NCBI GenBank assembly: GCA_031772625.1
Contig: CM062810.1
Location: forward strand, 705,596,358 to 705,660,357
Reading direction: 5' to 3'
DNA length: 64,000 bases
DNA from: Pinus tabuliformis
Taxonomy: Eukaryota > Streptophyta > Pinopsida > Pinales > Pinaceae
The position numbers and the translations under genes were made by a program. The notes under the pieces were generated by a model. That model did not search any database. It saw only the letters and a list, made by a program, of their open reading frames with translations, and was not told where the DNA came from. Each line of letters begins with the position of its first letter. The stretch's first letter is position 1. Below are positions 10,566 through 23,488 of this stretch, piece by piece.

Positions 10566-11002
10566 TGTTAGTTCAGAGCATACATAACACACAACACATT
10601 TATACTCAGAGACTTAGATGGCAATAGTAAAGAATAATTTGAGAGACAAACAAATGGAGAAACAATAAGATTACTCAATCAAAAGCAACTGAATAGATAA
10701 AACAATCACAAACAATAAGATTACTCAATAAAAAACAACTGAATAGATAAAACAATCACTGGAGAACAGAAATCACTTTGCATTACATAATCCTTGGCTT
10801 CATTCCTTGGCCAGAGAAATTACAAATTTATAGACAAATTTATAGACGCTGAAGAAGGATTTAGAATACTGCATAAAGATCTAGAAACTAATGGCGGTGT
10901 AGATTGATCTAGAATCCTACATGTATTCTAGATAGAAATCTAGAAACTAATGGTGGTGTAAAAGATCTAAAATCCTGCATGAATTTGACTTCACACTCAA
11001 CA
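10566..11002 (-). repeat. Element G 5' LTR
   Basis: 437 bp, beginning TGTTAGTTCAGAGCATA and ending CACTCAACA on the plus strand, matched to 5642-5979 over nearly all its length. It carries an extra local duplication around 10680-10760 (AATAAGATTACTCAAT...AACAATCAC). The divergence between the LTRs points to an old insertion. Confidence 0.85.
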
Positions 11003-11975
11003 ACATAGAGTTCAATTACAAACCATTTCTTTAAAAATACACATGTTTTACTCCTTCGATAAAGACATAGTTATCACTTTATAAAGGCATACTCTCTGTA
11101 TTATACGTTTTGGACAGCCTACGCCGGACGGGAAACGGAAATATGCATCGGGAGTTAACTTTGGTCGACGCCCAAATGGGGTGCGGTCACGGACGAGAAG
11201 TATCGAAAAGCGAAAAAAGCTGTAAACAGGTTTTAAAAGCGTATAATAGAACTTCGCCCTTTATAAACCCTTATCCTTCGAATCCTAAAATAATAGTTCG
11301 GTACATATGTTATTTTATAATTAGAAAAAACATAGATATACTTTTTACTACTGTCTTTTGAAACATGGAATACGGTAGCAGGACAACTTTAACACTCTGT
11401 AAGTTTATGGCTTTACGTTTCCTATGCTTACAGTGTCAGCGGGGCCGAAAAACAAAAAGCGACATAACCAACTAACATCATTTTTGTATTATGACATTCC
11501 ATGTTTTCCAGCAACAGAAAGCCGATCTGATAAAAACACAAAGGTATCATGCTTCTTAAGTAATGTAGTTGTAATTAATTTATATTTAATTATAATAATA
11601 TTAAAGTATAAAAAATTTTAATTTTTAAAAATGTTTTTTGAGAATTTTTCTAGTAGTCAATATGTATTAGTGTGTATTATTGGATGGAATGTTAGCAGTT
11701 AATATGTACCAGTGTGTACCGTTGGATGGAATCTTAGATTATTGAAGATCTTTAAGCAGTCAAATTAATAATAGTTATGAGAAAACTAATAATTAGAACA
11801 AGTAATAAACAGTTTTAAAAAAGTAATCATACAATTATTTTTGCTAAATGATTTTTTGATACCATCAAATTTTATGACATCTTCCGCAATTTTCCGCTTT
11901 TTCAACATATCAGTGAACACATTAAAATCCAAATCTAGATTTGTTTTATATGACATCACGGAATGAGGGTTAACA
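11003..11975. other. Gene-free stretch with a CpG-rich patch at 11105-11215
   Basis: Most of it is AT-rich and unremarkable. The ~105 bp at 11105-11215 holds about twelve CpG dinucleotides, which is striking against CpG-poor surroundings, and a TTTATAAACCC box follows near 11258. An 83-codon ORF (11110-11361) overlaps it, but I recognise no family. It could be an old promoter or first exon, or part of an unidentified insertion. Confidence 0.4.
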
Positions 11976-12215
11976 ATGGGAATCTATATCAAGTTGAGAT
12001 TGGAGAGGAACATAGTGTGGTTCTCAGTGGCGATGGCAGCAACCGCCAACATTTTTATTTTTATTTTTATTTGCCCTTCGGCCATGTTCGCGATCTGGTT
12101 ACACGTGTGCCTACCTGTGAGAAGAATTCACAGAGAAAACATATATCTGAAGAGAGATGAAACTATGCTTACAGCGATAGCATTAATCTTTATTCATAAC
12201 TGTCAAATGCAATAA
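11976..12215 (+). CDS. Small hypothetical hydrophobic ORF
   Basis: 79 codons starting ATGGGAATC. The middle (about residues 15-45) is strongly hydrophobic, rich in Phe, Ile and Ala, and would make one or two membrane segments; a basic stretch (RRIHRENIYLKR) follows. The TAA stop is two bases before an 18-bp perfect palindrome. No known family is recognised, and no splice sites or TATA box were convincingly tied to it, so it may not be a gene. An overlapping frame (11963-12160) is less gene-like. Confidence 0.2.
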   Translation: MGIYIKLRLERNIVWFSVAMAATANIFIFIFICPSAMFAIWLHVCLPVRRIHRENIYLKRDETMLTAIALIFIHNCQMQ

Positions 12216-12216
12216 T

Positions 12217-12234
12217 CCGCATGAATTCATGCGG
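12217..12234. repeat. 18-bp perfect palindrome
   Basis: CCGCATGAATTCATGCGG is fully self-complementary. It lies in AT-rich DNA directly after the stop of the small ORF at 11976-12215. Confidence 0.9.
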
Positions 12235-12434
12235 GCATCTGGGGGCTTCGTGATGCTTTGAATTCTGCAGCTCTTGTGTATGAAAGCGATCCATGTAAGT
12301 GGGTTTCTCTGCACTGCAATTTTTGTCAATGGCATTTCCGCTCAGTAAAATCATTAGTATTTCATTTGATTCTAGTTTTGGTTGGGATTTGATTTTGGTT
12401 TTGATTGGGGATGGGCATTTGGTCATTACATTGT

Positions 12435-12527
12435 AAGCTATTATGGATTAAAAAATCTGATTTATTTTTAGTTTCTATATGATTGAATTATTTTTTTATA
12501 TATATTATATTTGTTATTATACATTGA

Positions 12528-12577
<50 letters not shown>

Positions 12578-15216
12578 ATGCAATATATATTTTTATAAAG
12601 AAAAATAATCATTATTATTTCAAAATTTATATATTGGATTAAATTGTTATTTTTTAATATATAATGTTTGCAGTTGCATTGCATTTTCTTTACTATGTAA
12701 CATATATTTTCAAATAAGTTTTTATTTATAAAATTTATATTTAATTAGTGGAAAAATTATAAATGAAGAATTATAAATCTAAATGCTCATGCGCATTTAT
12801 TTGGTAAACCTGGGTCTGGTAGGAATATGTTCGACTACCTTTAACTTATGATGAATTTATGAAAGTGCTAGCTCTCTATTTCCTTCCATTCATTTGAGCA
12901 ATGAGTAATCTATATATATATAAACTTTAGTGATTTAGTAAATTCTCTGGTTGTTAACATTTATTTGTTGATACTTTATTTTAATTAATTGTTGTGAATG
13001 AAATGATAATGGGTTTTTCATGATTGGAATAACTAGGATTTTCTACAAACATTGAATAAATTTTGTGTTGCTAATATTTATTTGTTGATACTTTATTTCG
13101 ATTAATTGTTGTGAATGGAATGATAATGAGTTTTTCATGATTGGAATAACTAGGATTTTCTACAAATATTGAATAAATGTTGTGAGGCTATTCCAAACCG
13201 TGGGAAGGTGATAGTTTCAGATATAATTGTCAGGACGAAGATGTTGCTCAAGAAGGGCATTTGACTCATATAGGATTGATGGTTTATATTGATGATAAGG
13301 AAAATAAAAATAAAAAACATCATTAAAAAATTAATCCAAAAAAATAAACAAATATAACATAATTTTAGGGAAAAAAAACATAATTTTCTCCAAACTGAAG
13401 ACTAAGAATCTTCTATTCCACACTACCCTATACATCTCCCTTCAATTTTACTGCATACCATTATAGTTGGTTTAAAATTCTATTTTCTCGACCCTTTTAT
13501 GCATCTCCCTGAAATTTTACTACATACCGTACAGTTGGCTTAAAATGATGTTTTTTAACCCTTAGATCAATGATCCATTTTATTCCTATGCATGAGGACT
13601 AATTCTAACATTTACTTGTAATCTCATGGTCTTGGTCTTAGCAATGTGCACTAATTTTAATATTTACTTGTAATCTAATGGTCTTAGCAATCTAGGGAGA
13701 AGGCTCAATACCAATGGTTTTATGCCTTCACGGATAAAGGCTCTTTAGTTTTAATATGTTTTTATAAAAAAGATATCTACATTAAAATTATTATTTTTCA
13801 ATTTAAATTAAATATTAAAAAAAATCATTTATAATTTAACAAACAACCAAATATAAACTTTATAAAATAAAATTATATTCTAAAAAAATTTATTACATAA
13901 TAAACAAAATGCAATATACAATTAAAAAAAAAAACGTATATACCTTAAAAATAATGATTTAGTTAGATATATATAACTTGAAAAAATAAAATTTAATATT
14001 TTTTTTAATAAATACATTAATTTTTAAATAATAATGATTAATTTTCTTTATAAAAAAATATATATCATATAATAAACAAAATGAAATGTATAATACCAAA
14101 TATCATAATGGAATCTATACCAAATATAATATATAAAAATAAAAAATCTATAATAGTAAATATAATATATAAAAAATCAATAATTTAATGATATAGATAT
14201 AATATCAAATATTATATATAAATAAATAATAATGGGATCATATATTTATAAAAGCTAAAAACAAATCAGAATTTTTATGACTATTTTTTTTTTATAATTA
14301 CAAAGAATTTCTATAATGATGATTAATTATTTTAATAAATATATTGAGAAATAATTTATTTATGAAGTGTTGTTTTAGTGATACAATAATTTTATTTACA
14401 AAAGTATGTTTAATATTAATTAGTTTATTAAGTTTCTTTTTTTATGTTTTATAATTTTTAAAAATATATGATTTAAAAAAATGTATATTTAATAAATTTA
14501 TATTAAATTATTTTATTCTAATAATTTTTTATTTAAAATAATATTTTTTAAATATTTTAATTAATTGATAAAATTATTATTTTTCAATATTTTATTTAAT
14601 TATTAAATCACCATAAAAATTTGATATACTTATTTTTCTTTTATATTTATGAAACTGATTTATATTGGGAAAACCCTTTTATGTATACTTATTTTTTCTA
14701 ATTTTTTTTAGATTTAAAAAACTAATTTATATGCATAAAAAGTTTATTTATTTATTTTTACAACCTAACAAAAATATGTATACACAATCACTCATTTAGT
14801 ATCATAATTGAACATTATCTTTATTTTAGATTTAAGTGTGAGAGAAAGAAAAATATGATGTATAATAATCATTGATCTTCATTGAGATCGAATTTAATTT
14901 ATTTGATTTTAAAAATGATTTATTTTATATTTTCATAATAATTTTTTCATTTACATTATTATATTTTTAATGAACTATTATATTAAAATTATTTATATCA
15001 AAAGAAATATGATAAAATTGCAATGTAATGTGTACATTATTTATATTGATTTTATTTTTGTTTTTTTTATATGTATCATTATTTGTATTTTTGGAAGATA
15101 TTATTAAAGCTAGAAAATCAAATACCTCATAAAAAAAATAATAAAAGATTTATATATATATATTATTATTTGCAATTTTGGAAGATATTATTAAGCTAGA
15201 AAATCAAATACTTCAT
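12435..15216. other. AT-rich gene-free DNA with microsatellite and short tandem duplications
   Basis: No coding sequence seen. A (TA)n microsatellite spans about 12534-12572. A 117-bp tandem duplication spans about 12951-13184 (TTATTTGTTGATACTTTATT...TTTTCTACAAA). A shorter one at about 13600-13690 repeats ATTTACTTGTAATCT. AT-only tracts dominate 13750-15100. Confidence 0.6.
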
Positions 15217-15545
15217 TAAAAAAAATCAGAAAATATCTTTAAAGCCAAGCCTTTAATGGTCGATATCAAGACATCAAGATAAAAAAAATCAGAAAATATC
15301 TTTAAAGCCAGGCCTTTAATGGTCGATATCAAGACATCAAGATAAATAGGTGTCGTCTCCTTTAATAGGTTTTAGGTGCCAGTCAAGACCTCAATTCATC
15401 TCCTCAAATGGGTTTTAGGTGCAGGTCAAGACCTCAATTCAACTTTAAGAACAATCTTTACCCTTTTCTGGGTTTAGATGTCGGTCAAGACCTCAATTCA
15501 ACTTTAAGAACAACCTTTACCCTTTTCTGAATATGGCTGACAGCC
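15217..15545. repeat. Short tandem repeats: two ~64-bp copies, then three ~50-60-bp copies
   Basis: ATCAGAAAATATCTTTAAAG...TCAAGACATCAAGATAA is repeated at about 15217-15279 and 15280-15345. The block GGTTTTAGGTG..GTCAAGACCTCAATTCA then occurs three times at about 15366-15510. The units share a TCAAGAC core, so the second array may derive from the first. Confidence 0.7.
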
Positions 15546-15779
15546 ATGGTTCTTTTCTGAATATGTTTGATAGCTACGATTCACATGTATGAGTAAGGGG
15601 AACATTTTAGAGAGAATTCACTTTCGCAGACTATACTAAATAAGACCATATTCTCTTTTAATTCCACGGACTATAATAAATGTGGCTGAAGGAAGAAGAA
15701 GAGGAATTGGGGCATTACTATGCCATGGGTGGTAGAACTAAAAAAGAAAGGAGTGCAATTTGTTGGGAGGTAAAGGTTT

Positions 15780-18133
15780 TCAATAGAATTTTGCATTGAT
15801 AGTTGCATTCAATATTGAAATGGAGATGTCATCATATGGTTCTATTTTTTAACCTTCCTACTCCTAATTAAGATTACACTTAATTATTGCGACAATTTTA
15901 TCAAATAATTTCAACATTTACCTACGGAATAGACAACTTGATTAACAATTAAAGCGCAAAACTAACCATTTTTACCATGAAATTTTAATAATGTCTAATC
16001 TAAATGTTATACTATGTCTCAATTTTTTTAATGTTTTTATTGATTTTGAAAAATAACAAGTATTATATCATAGTTTAGTTAGAAGAAATATAATGAATAG
16101 TCAAATATAATATCATTATGGACACCATGTCAAAACATAATTACTTATTAAGTGTTAAATATATGCATGCTATTTATAACTAGCAACTACAACAGATGTT
16201 GTAAAGGAAAGGTAAAGGAAACTCCACAAGGCGTAAATTCAAGAAGAATAGTGACATATAAAAAATCCTTGAAAATAAAAAATTAGCAACCAAAATGTCA
16301 TTCAAAGCTAGAAGATATAGAGAAATCACTTACATTATGCAAATTTGAGAGATTTTATAAGCTTTCCAACATAGATTGTCTCTTAATCTTTAAAGATGGT
16401 ATTTTATGGTGTACAGTGAATGTTGTTTTAGATTTTAAAGATTAGAACATTCTAATCATAAATCTATAAATTTATAGCAAGAATATTCTATTAATTGTAA
16501 TCATAATTTTATAGATTATTGTATAAATATTCTATTCATTATTATAGAGTAATCTGAGATATTTCATATTTTGGAAAGTGAAAATCATTTACTATATATA
16601 GTGATGGTTGTACTTTTTATAAATTTCAATCAATCAAGAGATATTTACACCCAATATGGAAATAAATATTTCAATTATATGATTTTACATTTATATCCTT
16701 CCTCGACAAAGAGAAGTGCACCCAAGACAGAAATGACATATTGTTTGATATTTTGGAAAATGAAAATCATTAATTTTATTATATATACTGATTGTTGCAC
16801 CTTTTTTGAATTTCATTATAAATGTCAATCAATCAATTGATAGTTAGACCCAATATGGAAATGAAGATTCTAATATGATTTTACATGTATACCCTTTCTT
16901 CCACATTGAGTGTTGTACACAACATGGAAATGGCGAAGCCATCATATGGTTTTATTTTTTTAACCCACTACCTCTAAGTAAGATTAAGCTTAACTATTTC
17001 AACCATTTTCCTAAATAATTTACACATCTAGGTAACCATTAGATAAACTTGATTAACAATTAATGCTCCAAACTAATCATTTTTACCATGAGATCTTAAT
17101 AATATCTAATCTAAATGTTATACCATGTCTCAATTTTTGTTTAATATTTTATTGATTTTGAAAAATAGCAAGTATTGTACTATAGTTTAGTTACAAGAAA
17201 TATAATATGATTATGTACATCTTGCCAAAAGATAGTTATTTATAATTAAAGAAAAAATATTTAAATTATATGGAAAGCAATTTCATGTGAAAAATCATCA
17301 ATTAAGTGTTAACAACATTATAATTAGGTAAATTCATGCTATTTATAATTAGCAATTGCACCAGATGTTGCAAAGGAAACATCCTAAGGCATAAATTCAA
17401 GATGAATAGTGACATACAAAAAAATCATTGAAGATAAAAATTAGTAAACAAAATGTCATTCAAAGCTAGAAGATAAAGTGAAATCACTTGCATTATGTCA
17501 AATTTAGAGATTTTATAAGATTTCCAATGTAGATATCCCCTTAATCTTTAAAGATGGTATTTTATGGTGCATAGTGAATGTTTGGATTTTAATGGTTACA
17601 ACACTATAATAGTTCTATAAATTTATTGCAGGGTTATTCTATTAATTGTAATCATGATTTTATAAATTTATTGCATAAATATTCCATTAATTATTATAGA
17701 GTAATATGAGATATTTGATATTTTGGAAAGCGAAAATCATTTACTATTTATAATGATGCCTGCACTTTTTTATGAATTTCATTATAAATGTCAATCAAGG
17801 AAGAGATAGTTACACCAAATATGGAAATGAAGATTCCAATAGTATCATTTTACATTTATACCCTTCTACCACATAGTGAAATGCACCCAAGATGGAAATG
17901 GGATATTGTTTGATATTTTGGAAAATGAAAATCATTAATTTGATCATATATATTGACTGTTGCACCTTTTTTTGAATTTCATCATAAATGCCAATCAATC
18001 AATTGATAGTTACACCAAATATGGGAATGAAGATTCCAATATATTGACTGTTGCACCTTTTTTTGAATTTCATCATAAATGCCAATCAATCAATTGATAG
18101 TTACACCAAATATGGGAATGAAGATTCCAATAT
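15780..18133. repeat. ~1.1-kb tandem repeat (two copies) with nested sub-repeats
   Basis: Landmarks recur 1.11-1.17 kb apart: CATATGGTT.TATTTTTTAACC at 15833 and 16941; CAGATGTTG.AAAGGAAA near 16192 and 17361; TTTTGGAAAG.GAAAATCATTTACTAT near 16570 and 17720. Inside each copy, a ~180-bp block built around ATTTTGGAAA.TGAAAATCATT and CAATCAATTGATAGTTA is itself repeated, and an 84-bp piece is doubled again at about 17950-18130. ORFs at 16571-16840 and 17810-17998 are chance frames. The 3' LTR of element D abuts the end. Confidence 0.75.
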
Positions 18134-21131
18134 TGTAGCAGCTACTTATGACAACTCATAAAGAACAAAAAAATCAGTTAATTATTATAATTTCTTCACA
18201 GTAATTAGATATTTATGGTCCTAAGTACTCTTTCCATTTACTGCTCTTAATTAGATAACACTATAGCCTGAATGACTGTCAGATGGTTTACAGTAGAGAC
18301 AAACACGTTGATATTGGTTTAACTGCAACTGAATGGTATATTAAACATATTGTACGTCATCCCTCCAGACTCTTCCAATCATATACCCTGTTGATGGACA
18401 GGTGTGCGCTCCCTTCACCGTTAATCTTAGGGTTGACCATCCTACGGTTCCAAGGGGATGCGATTGTTTTTTGTCTACCAGCCCTTTGAAACCAAGCTCA
18501 TTCAGTCACCCGTCCGTTGTGCCAATGGGGAGTCTCTGCTACGCCCCTCAGAAAGGAATCCTCTACAGGTGTGTGAAAATGCTTTTCGTTCTTCCATAGA
18601 GATGTTGTTGAGTTGCTGGAACTTGACTGTGCCATCTGTTAGCTAGACTTAAACCTTTACCTTGCACAACCTATTACAGTTTTTGCTGGAGTTGCAAGGA
18701 TTGATGCTGCCTTAGGGTTTCTCCGAGCTCAAAACCTCTTTGTGGCTTCAAGGTGATCCCTCTTCCATTCTTAAATGTTCTTCCTACAAAATTTCTCCAG
18801 CAGGCACTAAACATCCATTCGTTGTTTGTAGTAAATCCTTGTCAAGGATATCTCACTTTGTGAGGATTCTGGTTCCCCATCTGTGTGGTTTCTGTGTATC
18901 TCAGCGATGCCACAACTTAAGAAACTCATCTTTTTCATGGGTAACAGATCATCCTTCCCTTCATTCAGGATGTGAGATAGTTGCCATGAATTTTCCTTTG
19001 TCTTTTATTCTTGTAAGAAAGCCATTGTTTTTATGCTAGGGACCATAGCGCAGAGGTGGTTTCCCATTGTTTCTCTTCCAAAGGCCCACTATATCTATGG
19101 AAGTGGCCATTACTATTTGTGCTCGGCCAGATATGATTTTTATTTTTGTTTTGTCTTTGTTAATAATCAAATGTAAGGTCTAGATCCTGGGAGCCTCAGG
19201 AGGCCTATTGTCATAACATTTAGATAGGGAGGGTTTCATAACTAGCTAAAGTTGTAGGAAATTTAACAATTTTAAGGATTATGTAATTTTGTTACCCCGT
19301 TTTTCTTTGGGAAAATTCATTTAATGGAATGTAAAAACTTCTGTTTCTTAAGGACTGCAATTAATTAATATAGGGTTTTTATTCTTCTTCCTTTAAATTA
19401 TATAAAGCTTTTGTTCTACTTTCATTCATTTAGATAATGCAGATATTGATATTGCACATGCTTTCCTTTGATACCCAGATTGATAGTGCAAATTCTGTTA
19501 GTATTTTATTGTTAATAAAAAAAATGGGTGAATTTATGTTTTGTTCTTTCCAGCTATTAGATATAAATTCTTCCTTATGTTTTCTATCCTTCTGAACCTG
19601 TGTTGCATGAATATGGTGGTTTTAAACTCAGCTTTATAACCTATTATGTTCTCTTAATTGGTGTGGTTAGAACAAGTTAAGCTACCAAACTCATTTACTA
19701 TTCTCACAAAGAGCTATTCCTATGGTTGTTGGTGAAAATTTAACGCGGAAGTGGCCCTAAATGTAAGAATTCACCTAGAGTTCAAAGTCTCTTATATGAA
19801 CCCAATAACCTTACTAATTATTAGTTTACACTAGTCGGTTATTCTATTGACATCCTATCATGCCTACTTACCATAATGACAATTATTCCTTTTAAATATC
19901 AAAACAACACAATTAATTTCATAAATTGACCCTTCAGTTGTATTCAAACACAACCTAGCACTGCTCTTTCAGCTGTCCCACATGGTCGCGGCCAAAGGGG
20001 TAAATCTGGGTAAGAACCCTTTCATTAACCCCACTGATACCAACATGCACTTGTCAGGTTTTTACAGCTAGACAAGGGCTTCCATATTTAACAGTATAAA
20101 TCTGGGTAAGAACCCTTTCATTAACCCCACTGATACCAACATGCACTTGTCAGGGTTTTACAGCTAGACAAGGGCTTCCATATTTAACAGTAGTTCCACG
20201 ATTACCAAACATGGTTTTTGTTACTCGCATGAACTGATAATCACTAGTTAATAAATATATATGATGCTTTAGTTTCCAATGCTAAGGCAGAAATAAAATG
20301 TTTACACAGGTGCAGACACACAGATACGTCAATACCCTGGTAGTAATTACCACATTCATTTATCAACTAATAATATAAGAAAATCATTACATCAGGCGGT
20401 ACAATTTACTTAGGCAGCAACAAATATTCTTGTCATACAATTTATACATTAAACACCCACTGTTCATTTATGGGGGAATTTACATTTCTTAAAAAAAACG
20501 AGCAACAAGAGTTCTAACTCAATAGGATTGCTAGAAATAAACTTCCAAAATAACATAAATTCTACTTATCTACAATTCTAGAAATAGATTGCGTTAGCAT
20601 GCCCAAAATGAGACCATTCCACCCTACTAACGGAACTGGCTATTACGTCCAGGTTCGCCCCCAAGCAATTTTTTGACACAGTTGAACATAACGAGTCTCT
20701 GTTACTATTCCAGACCTCAAGACACTAGTCCAATCTCGAATCTCAGAAAACAGACTGATTGGAAATATTTCCAATGGCCCTCAACTAGCTCTGGAAATAA
20801 TTTCGCAGTTCTAATCTATTCTTTTTCCTCAGGTGGTTCCCTCGCTGGTTGTCCCCGCTCCTTAGTCCCTTCGGAGCCTTTTTATCTCTAGGAATTTTGG
20901 CAGAAGGAAACTGAATAGTAACTGCCTCCAACTATTTCTAAACTACTTTAGCTTATCATGGAATCATCATTCTGTTCTGACTCTAATCATTTCCCGAAAT
21001 TACACAACATAACCTCATTATAAATTATTATAACTGTCTATTTTATTCTTTTCAAAATTATAAAAGAAAATGAAAGTAAATATTAACAATAGTAACTTCA
21101 TTTTTTACTCGCATATCTAGTAGTGGTTACA
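18134..21131 (-). repeat. Element D 3' LTR
   Basis: 2,998 bp, TGTAGCAG...TGGTTACA, matching 25901-28709. A 96-bp block beginning TAAATCTGGGTAAGAACCC is doubled at 20001-20192 but single in the other LTR (near 27740), so the doubling arose in this copy after insertion or was lost from the other. Several small ORFs (18283-19039, 20673-20891) recur in the other LTR only by homology and are not called. Confidence 0.9.
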
Positions 21132-21147
21132 TCTCCCCCCCCTCAAG
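21132..21147 (-). promoter_or_regulatory. Element D polypurine tract
   Basis: On the minus strand CTTGAGGGGGGGGAGA abuts the 3' LTR start TGTAACC. This is the classical second-strand priming site and fixes the LTR edge at 21131. Confidence 0.9.
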
Positions 21148-21465
21148 TGAAACACCGTCCATAGTGTTTTAGTTCTCCAGTCTCTCCTGGAACAGTCTGG
21201 GGTGTGCCTCTTGCATAAAGTATTTATCCTCCTAAGTGGTTGCACCTTAACCGGGATGATAGCTTGCCTCCACAATGTTACTTCTCTCTGATCGAGTATG
21301 CGCAAGGTCTCTTCCAGAAATTCTCCTATTGGTTCGACCTACCATCATCCAATTGTCACACATTTGACACATCTGAATATATATATACTGAAGATAAAAG
21401 AATTACTTACATATATACATATCTTAATATTCTTTTACCTGAATATCTTTCCAATCTATGATGTG

Positions 21466-21471
21466 TCAAGG

Positions 21472-21518
<47 letters not shown>

Positions 21519-22604
21519 TTAAAAGTGAAACATGAAATACATTATGCACCCGAATATGACTGGGTAACGCAAGTTGATACGCAACCGGTCCTACCCTATC
21601 TAAGATTTGGAAGGGACCACAGAACCGAGGGGCCAATTTGGCGCACTTTCCCCATCTAAGAGTACTCCTCTTGGGTTTGATTCTCACATAGACATGGTCT
21701 CCTACCTAAAATTCCCGGTAGGTCCTTTTCTTATCCGTATAAAACGTTTTCCTATCCTATGCAGCCTTCAGGTTTTCCCAAACCTTCTTCACTATTCTTT
21801 CCATTTCTTCTAACATATCTAGTCCTAGTATTAGTTTATTCTCAGGGTTATTCAAATTTGTAGGATCGGTACACCTTCTCCCATAGAGTAGCTCAAAGGG
21901 ACTCATCTTTAACGATTCATGATACCCATTATTGTAGGCAAATTCTACTAGGTGAAGATATTCCTCTCATTTCTGAGGTTGTTGCATGCCGTACATGCAC
22001 AACATATCTTCCACCACTTGATTGACCATTTGGTCTGCCCATCAATCTGAGGATGATAGGAGGTATTGAAGTGAATTTGAGTGCCCAAACTGGAGAAAAA
22101 TGCTTTCCAAAAAGTAGAAGTGAACTTAACATCATAGTCAGAGATTATGACTCGAGGTATGCCATGTAGCCTAAAGATTTCTCTCATGAATATATCGGCT
22201 ATTTGAGTGATTTGGTAGGTGGATTTGACAGGAACACACTGAGCTACCTTGCTTAATTTGTTGACCACCACCATTATTGAATCATTCTATCATTTTGATC
22301 GAGGTAAACCAGTTATGAAGTCCAACGTTAATGTGTCCCACTTCCACTCCGGGACAGGTAACAGATTGAACAACCCAACAGGATGCTGGTGCTCAACTTT
22401 AACCGGCTGACACTCCAAACATTTGGCTAAGTACTCTGCGATGTCCTTCCTCATGCAAGGACAATAATAACCTTTCTTAATTGTAGAAAATAATTTTTGA
22501 TACCCAGGTTGAGCCGCATACAGACTCCTATGGAATTCATCCAATATAAGTTGTTTCACTGTTAACTGGTTAGAAAAATATATCCTACCTCTAAACATAA
22601 ACAA
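21466..22604 (-). pseudogene. Element D integrase
   Basis: The N-terminal zinc-binding part (22290-22604) shows FHRSLYAAQPG...YYCPCMRKDI..CLECQ. The core (21948-22274) has the TLDFITGLPRS and VVNKLSKVAQ strand and IISDYDVKFTSTFW. The block that normally ends DGQTE reads DGQTK, so the third catalytic acidic residue is lost. The C-terminal barrel (21466-21687) has [21 protein letters not shown]. Pieces are in different frames. Confidence 0.9.
21474..21514. repeat. (AT)n microsatellite in element D
   Basis: About 20 AT units sit immediately after the integrase C-terminal coding region, producing a spurious run of Tyr-Ile codons in the minus-strand frame. Confidence 0.95.
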
Positions 22605-22736
22605 GTTCTCAACGTTAACATTGTACTCACCAGCTTTGCCAGTATGATCAACATCTCTAGCTTGCTACCAGGGATATCCATACTCTAGATCCTTCTGAAT
22701 TGCTTCCTTGATTTGATAAAAAAAGTTAATTTCCAC

Positions 22737-23165
22737 CTAACTAAACAAAATTTCGTAAACATGATGCAATTTTGTGCTCGGTGCATCTGCTACCCGATTC
22801 CCCTTTGCCTTTAGGTATTTGATTTCAAATTCAAATTCACTTAAGAATGTAGTCCATCTAGCTTGGTGTGTGTTCAAGGTGGGTTGACTAAAGAAATTTT
22901 TCAAGCTGCTGTGATTGGTTCTGACTAAGAATCTCTTTCCCATCAAGTAGTGGCATCATACCTTTAAGGCATGCATGATGATAGTTAACTCCAAGTCATA
23001 AGCATAGTACTTCTGTTCATTCTCTTTTAACTTACAAGATTCGTAAGCAACCACTTTACCTTTCTGCATTAAAACTCCCCTAACTCCTTCTTTACAGGCA
23101 TAAATACAAACTATAAAATCCTCTTCTGTGTTTGCAATTTTTAACATAGGTGCAGTGGTAAGCAT
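22737..23165 (-). pseudogene. Element D RNase H
   Basis: Minus-strand fragments read FIVCIYACKEGVRGVLMQ, AYESCKLKENEQKYYAYDLEL and FLVRTNHSSLKNFFSQPTLN...RWTTFLSEFEFEIKYLKAKGNRVADA. This is the standard gypsy RNase H order. The usual first DAS reads YAC (the catalytic Asp has become Tyr), and DALSR reads DAPS. The domain is broken by a stop near 22950. Confidence 0.85.
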
Positions 23166-23488
23166 TTGTTTCAGCTTTTCAAAACTCGCTTGGCAGTACT
23201 TTGTCCATTTAAAATTCGTGCCTTTTTCAGCAAGGAGGTGATTAGATATGCTACCTTGGAGAATACTTTTATAAATAGTCTATAATATCCAGTGAGACCC
23301 ATGAAAGAGTGTATGTTTGCCACATTTGATGGAACATGCCAGTTCATGATAGTCTGTATTTTCTCCGGATCTACCGCTATACCATCAGACGTAATTATAT
23401 GCCCCAGGTAATGAATCTAGTCCTTGAAAAAGTCACACTTGCTGAACTTGACGTACAACTAGTTTTTTCTTAGGGTTTGAAATACTAT

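Larger units (their letters stand above)
5642..11002 (-). mobile_element. Element G: decayed full-length Ty1/copia retrotransposon, Tork/Tnt1-like
   Basis: A 5.36-kb element with LTRs at 5642-5979 and 10566-11002 and a primer binding site at 10549-10563. The domain order on the minus strand is gag, protease, integrase, reverse transcriptase, RNase H, which is the copia order. The reading frame is broken by many stops and frameshifts, so it cannot act on its own. Wording of the integrase and gag motifs resembles the Tork/Tnt1 group; this lineage call is from memory of the motifs. No clear target duplication was seen: the left flank is ATGGA and the right flank ACATA. Confidence 0.9.

Noticed and set aside
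11399-11440. A GTAAGT...TGCTTACAG pair as a plant intron
   Set aside because: The interval is about 40 bp, below the normal plant intron minimum, and no coding frame continues across it.
21466-21522. Tyr-Ile repeat protein
   Set aside because: Produced by an (AT)n microsatellite.
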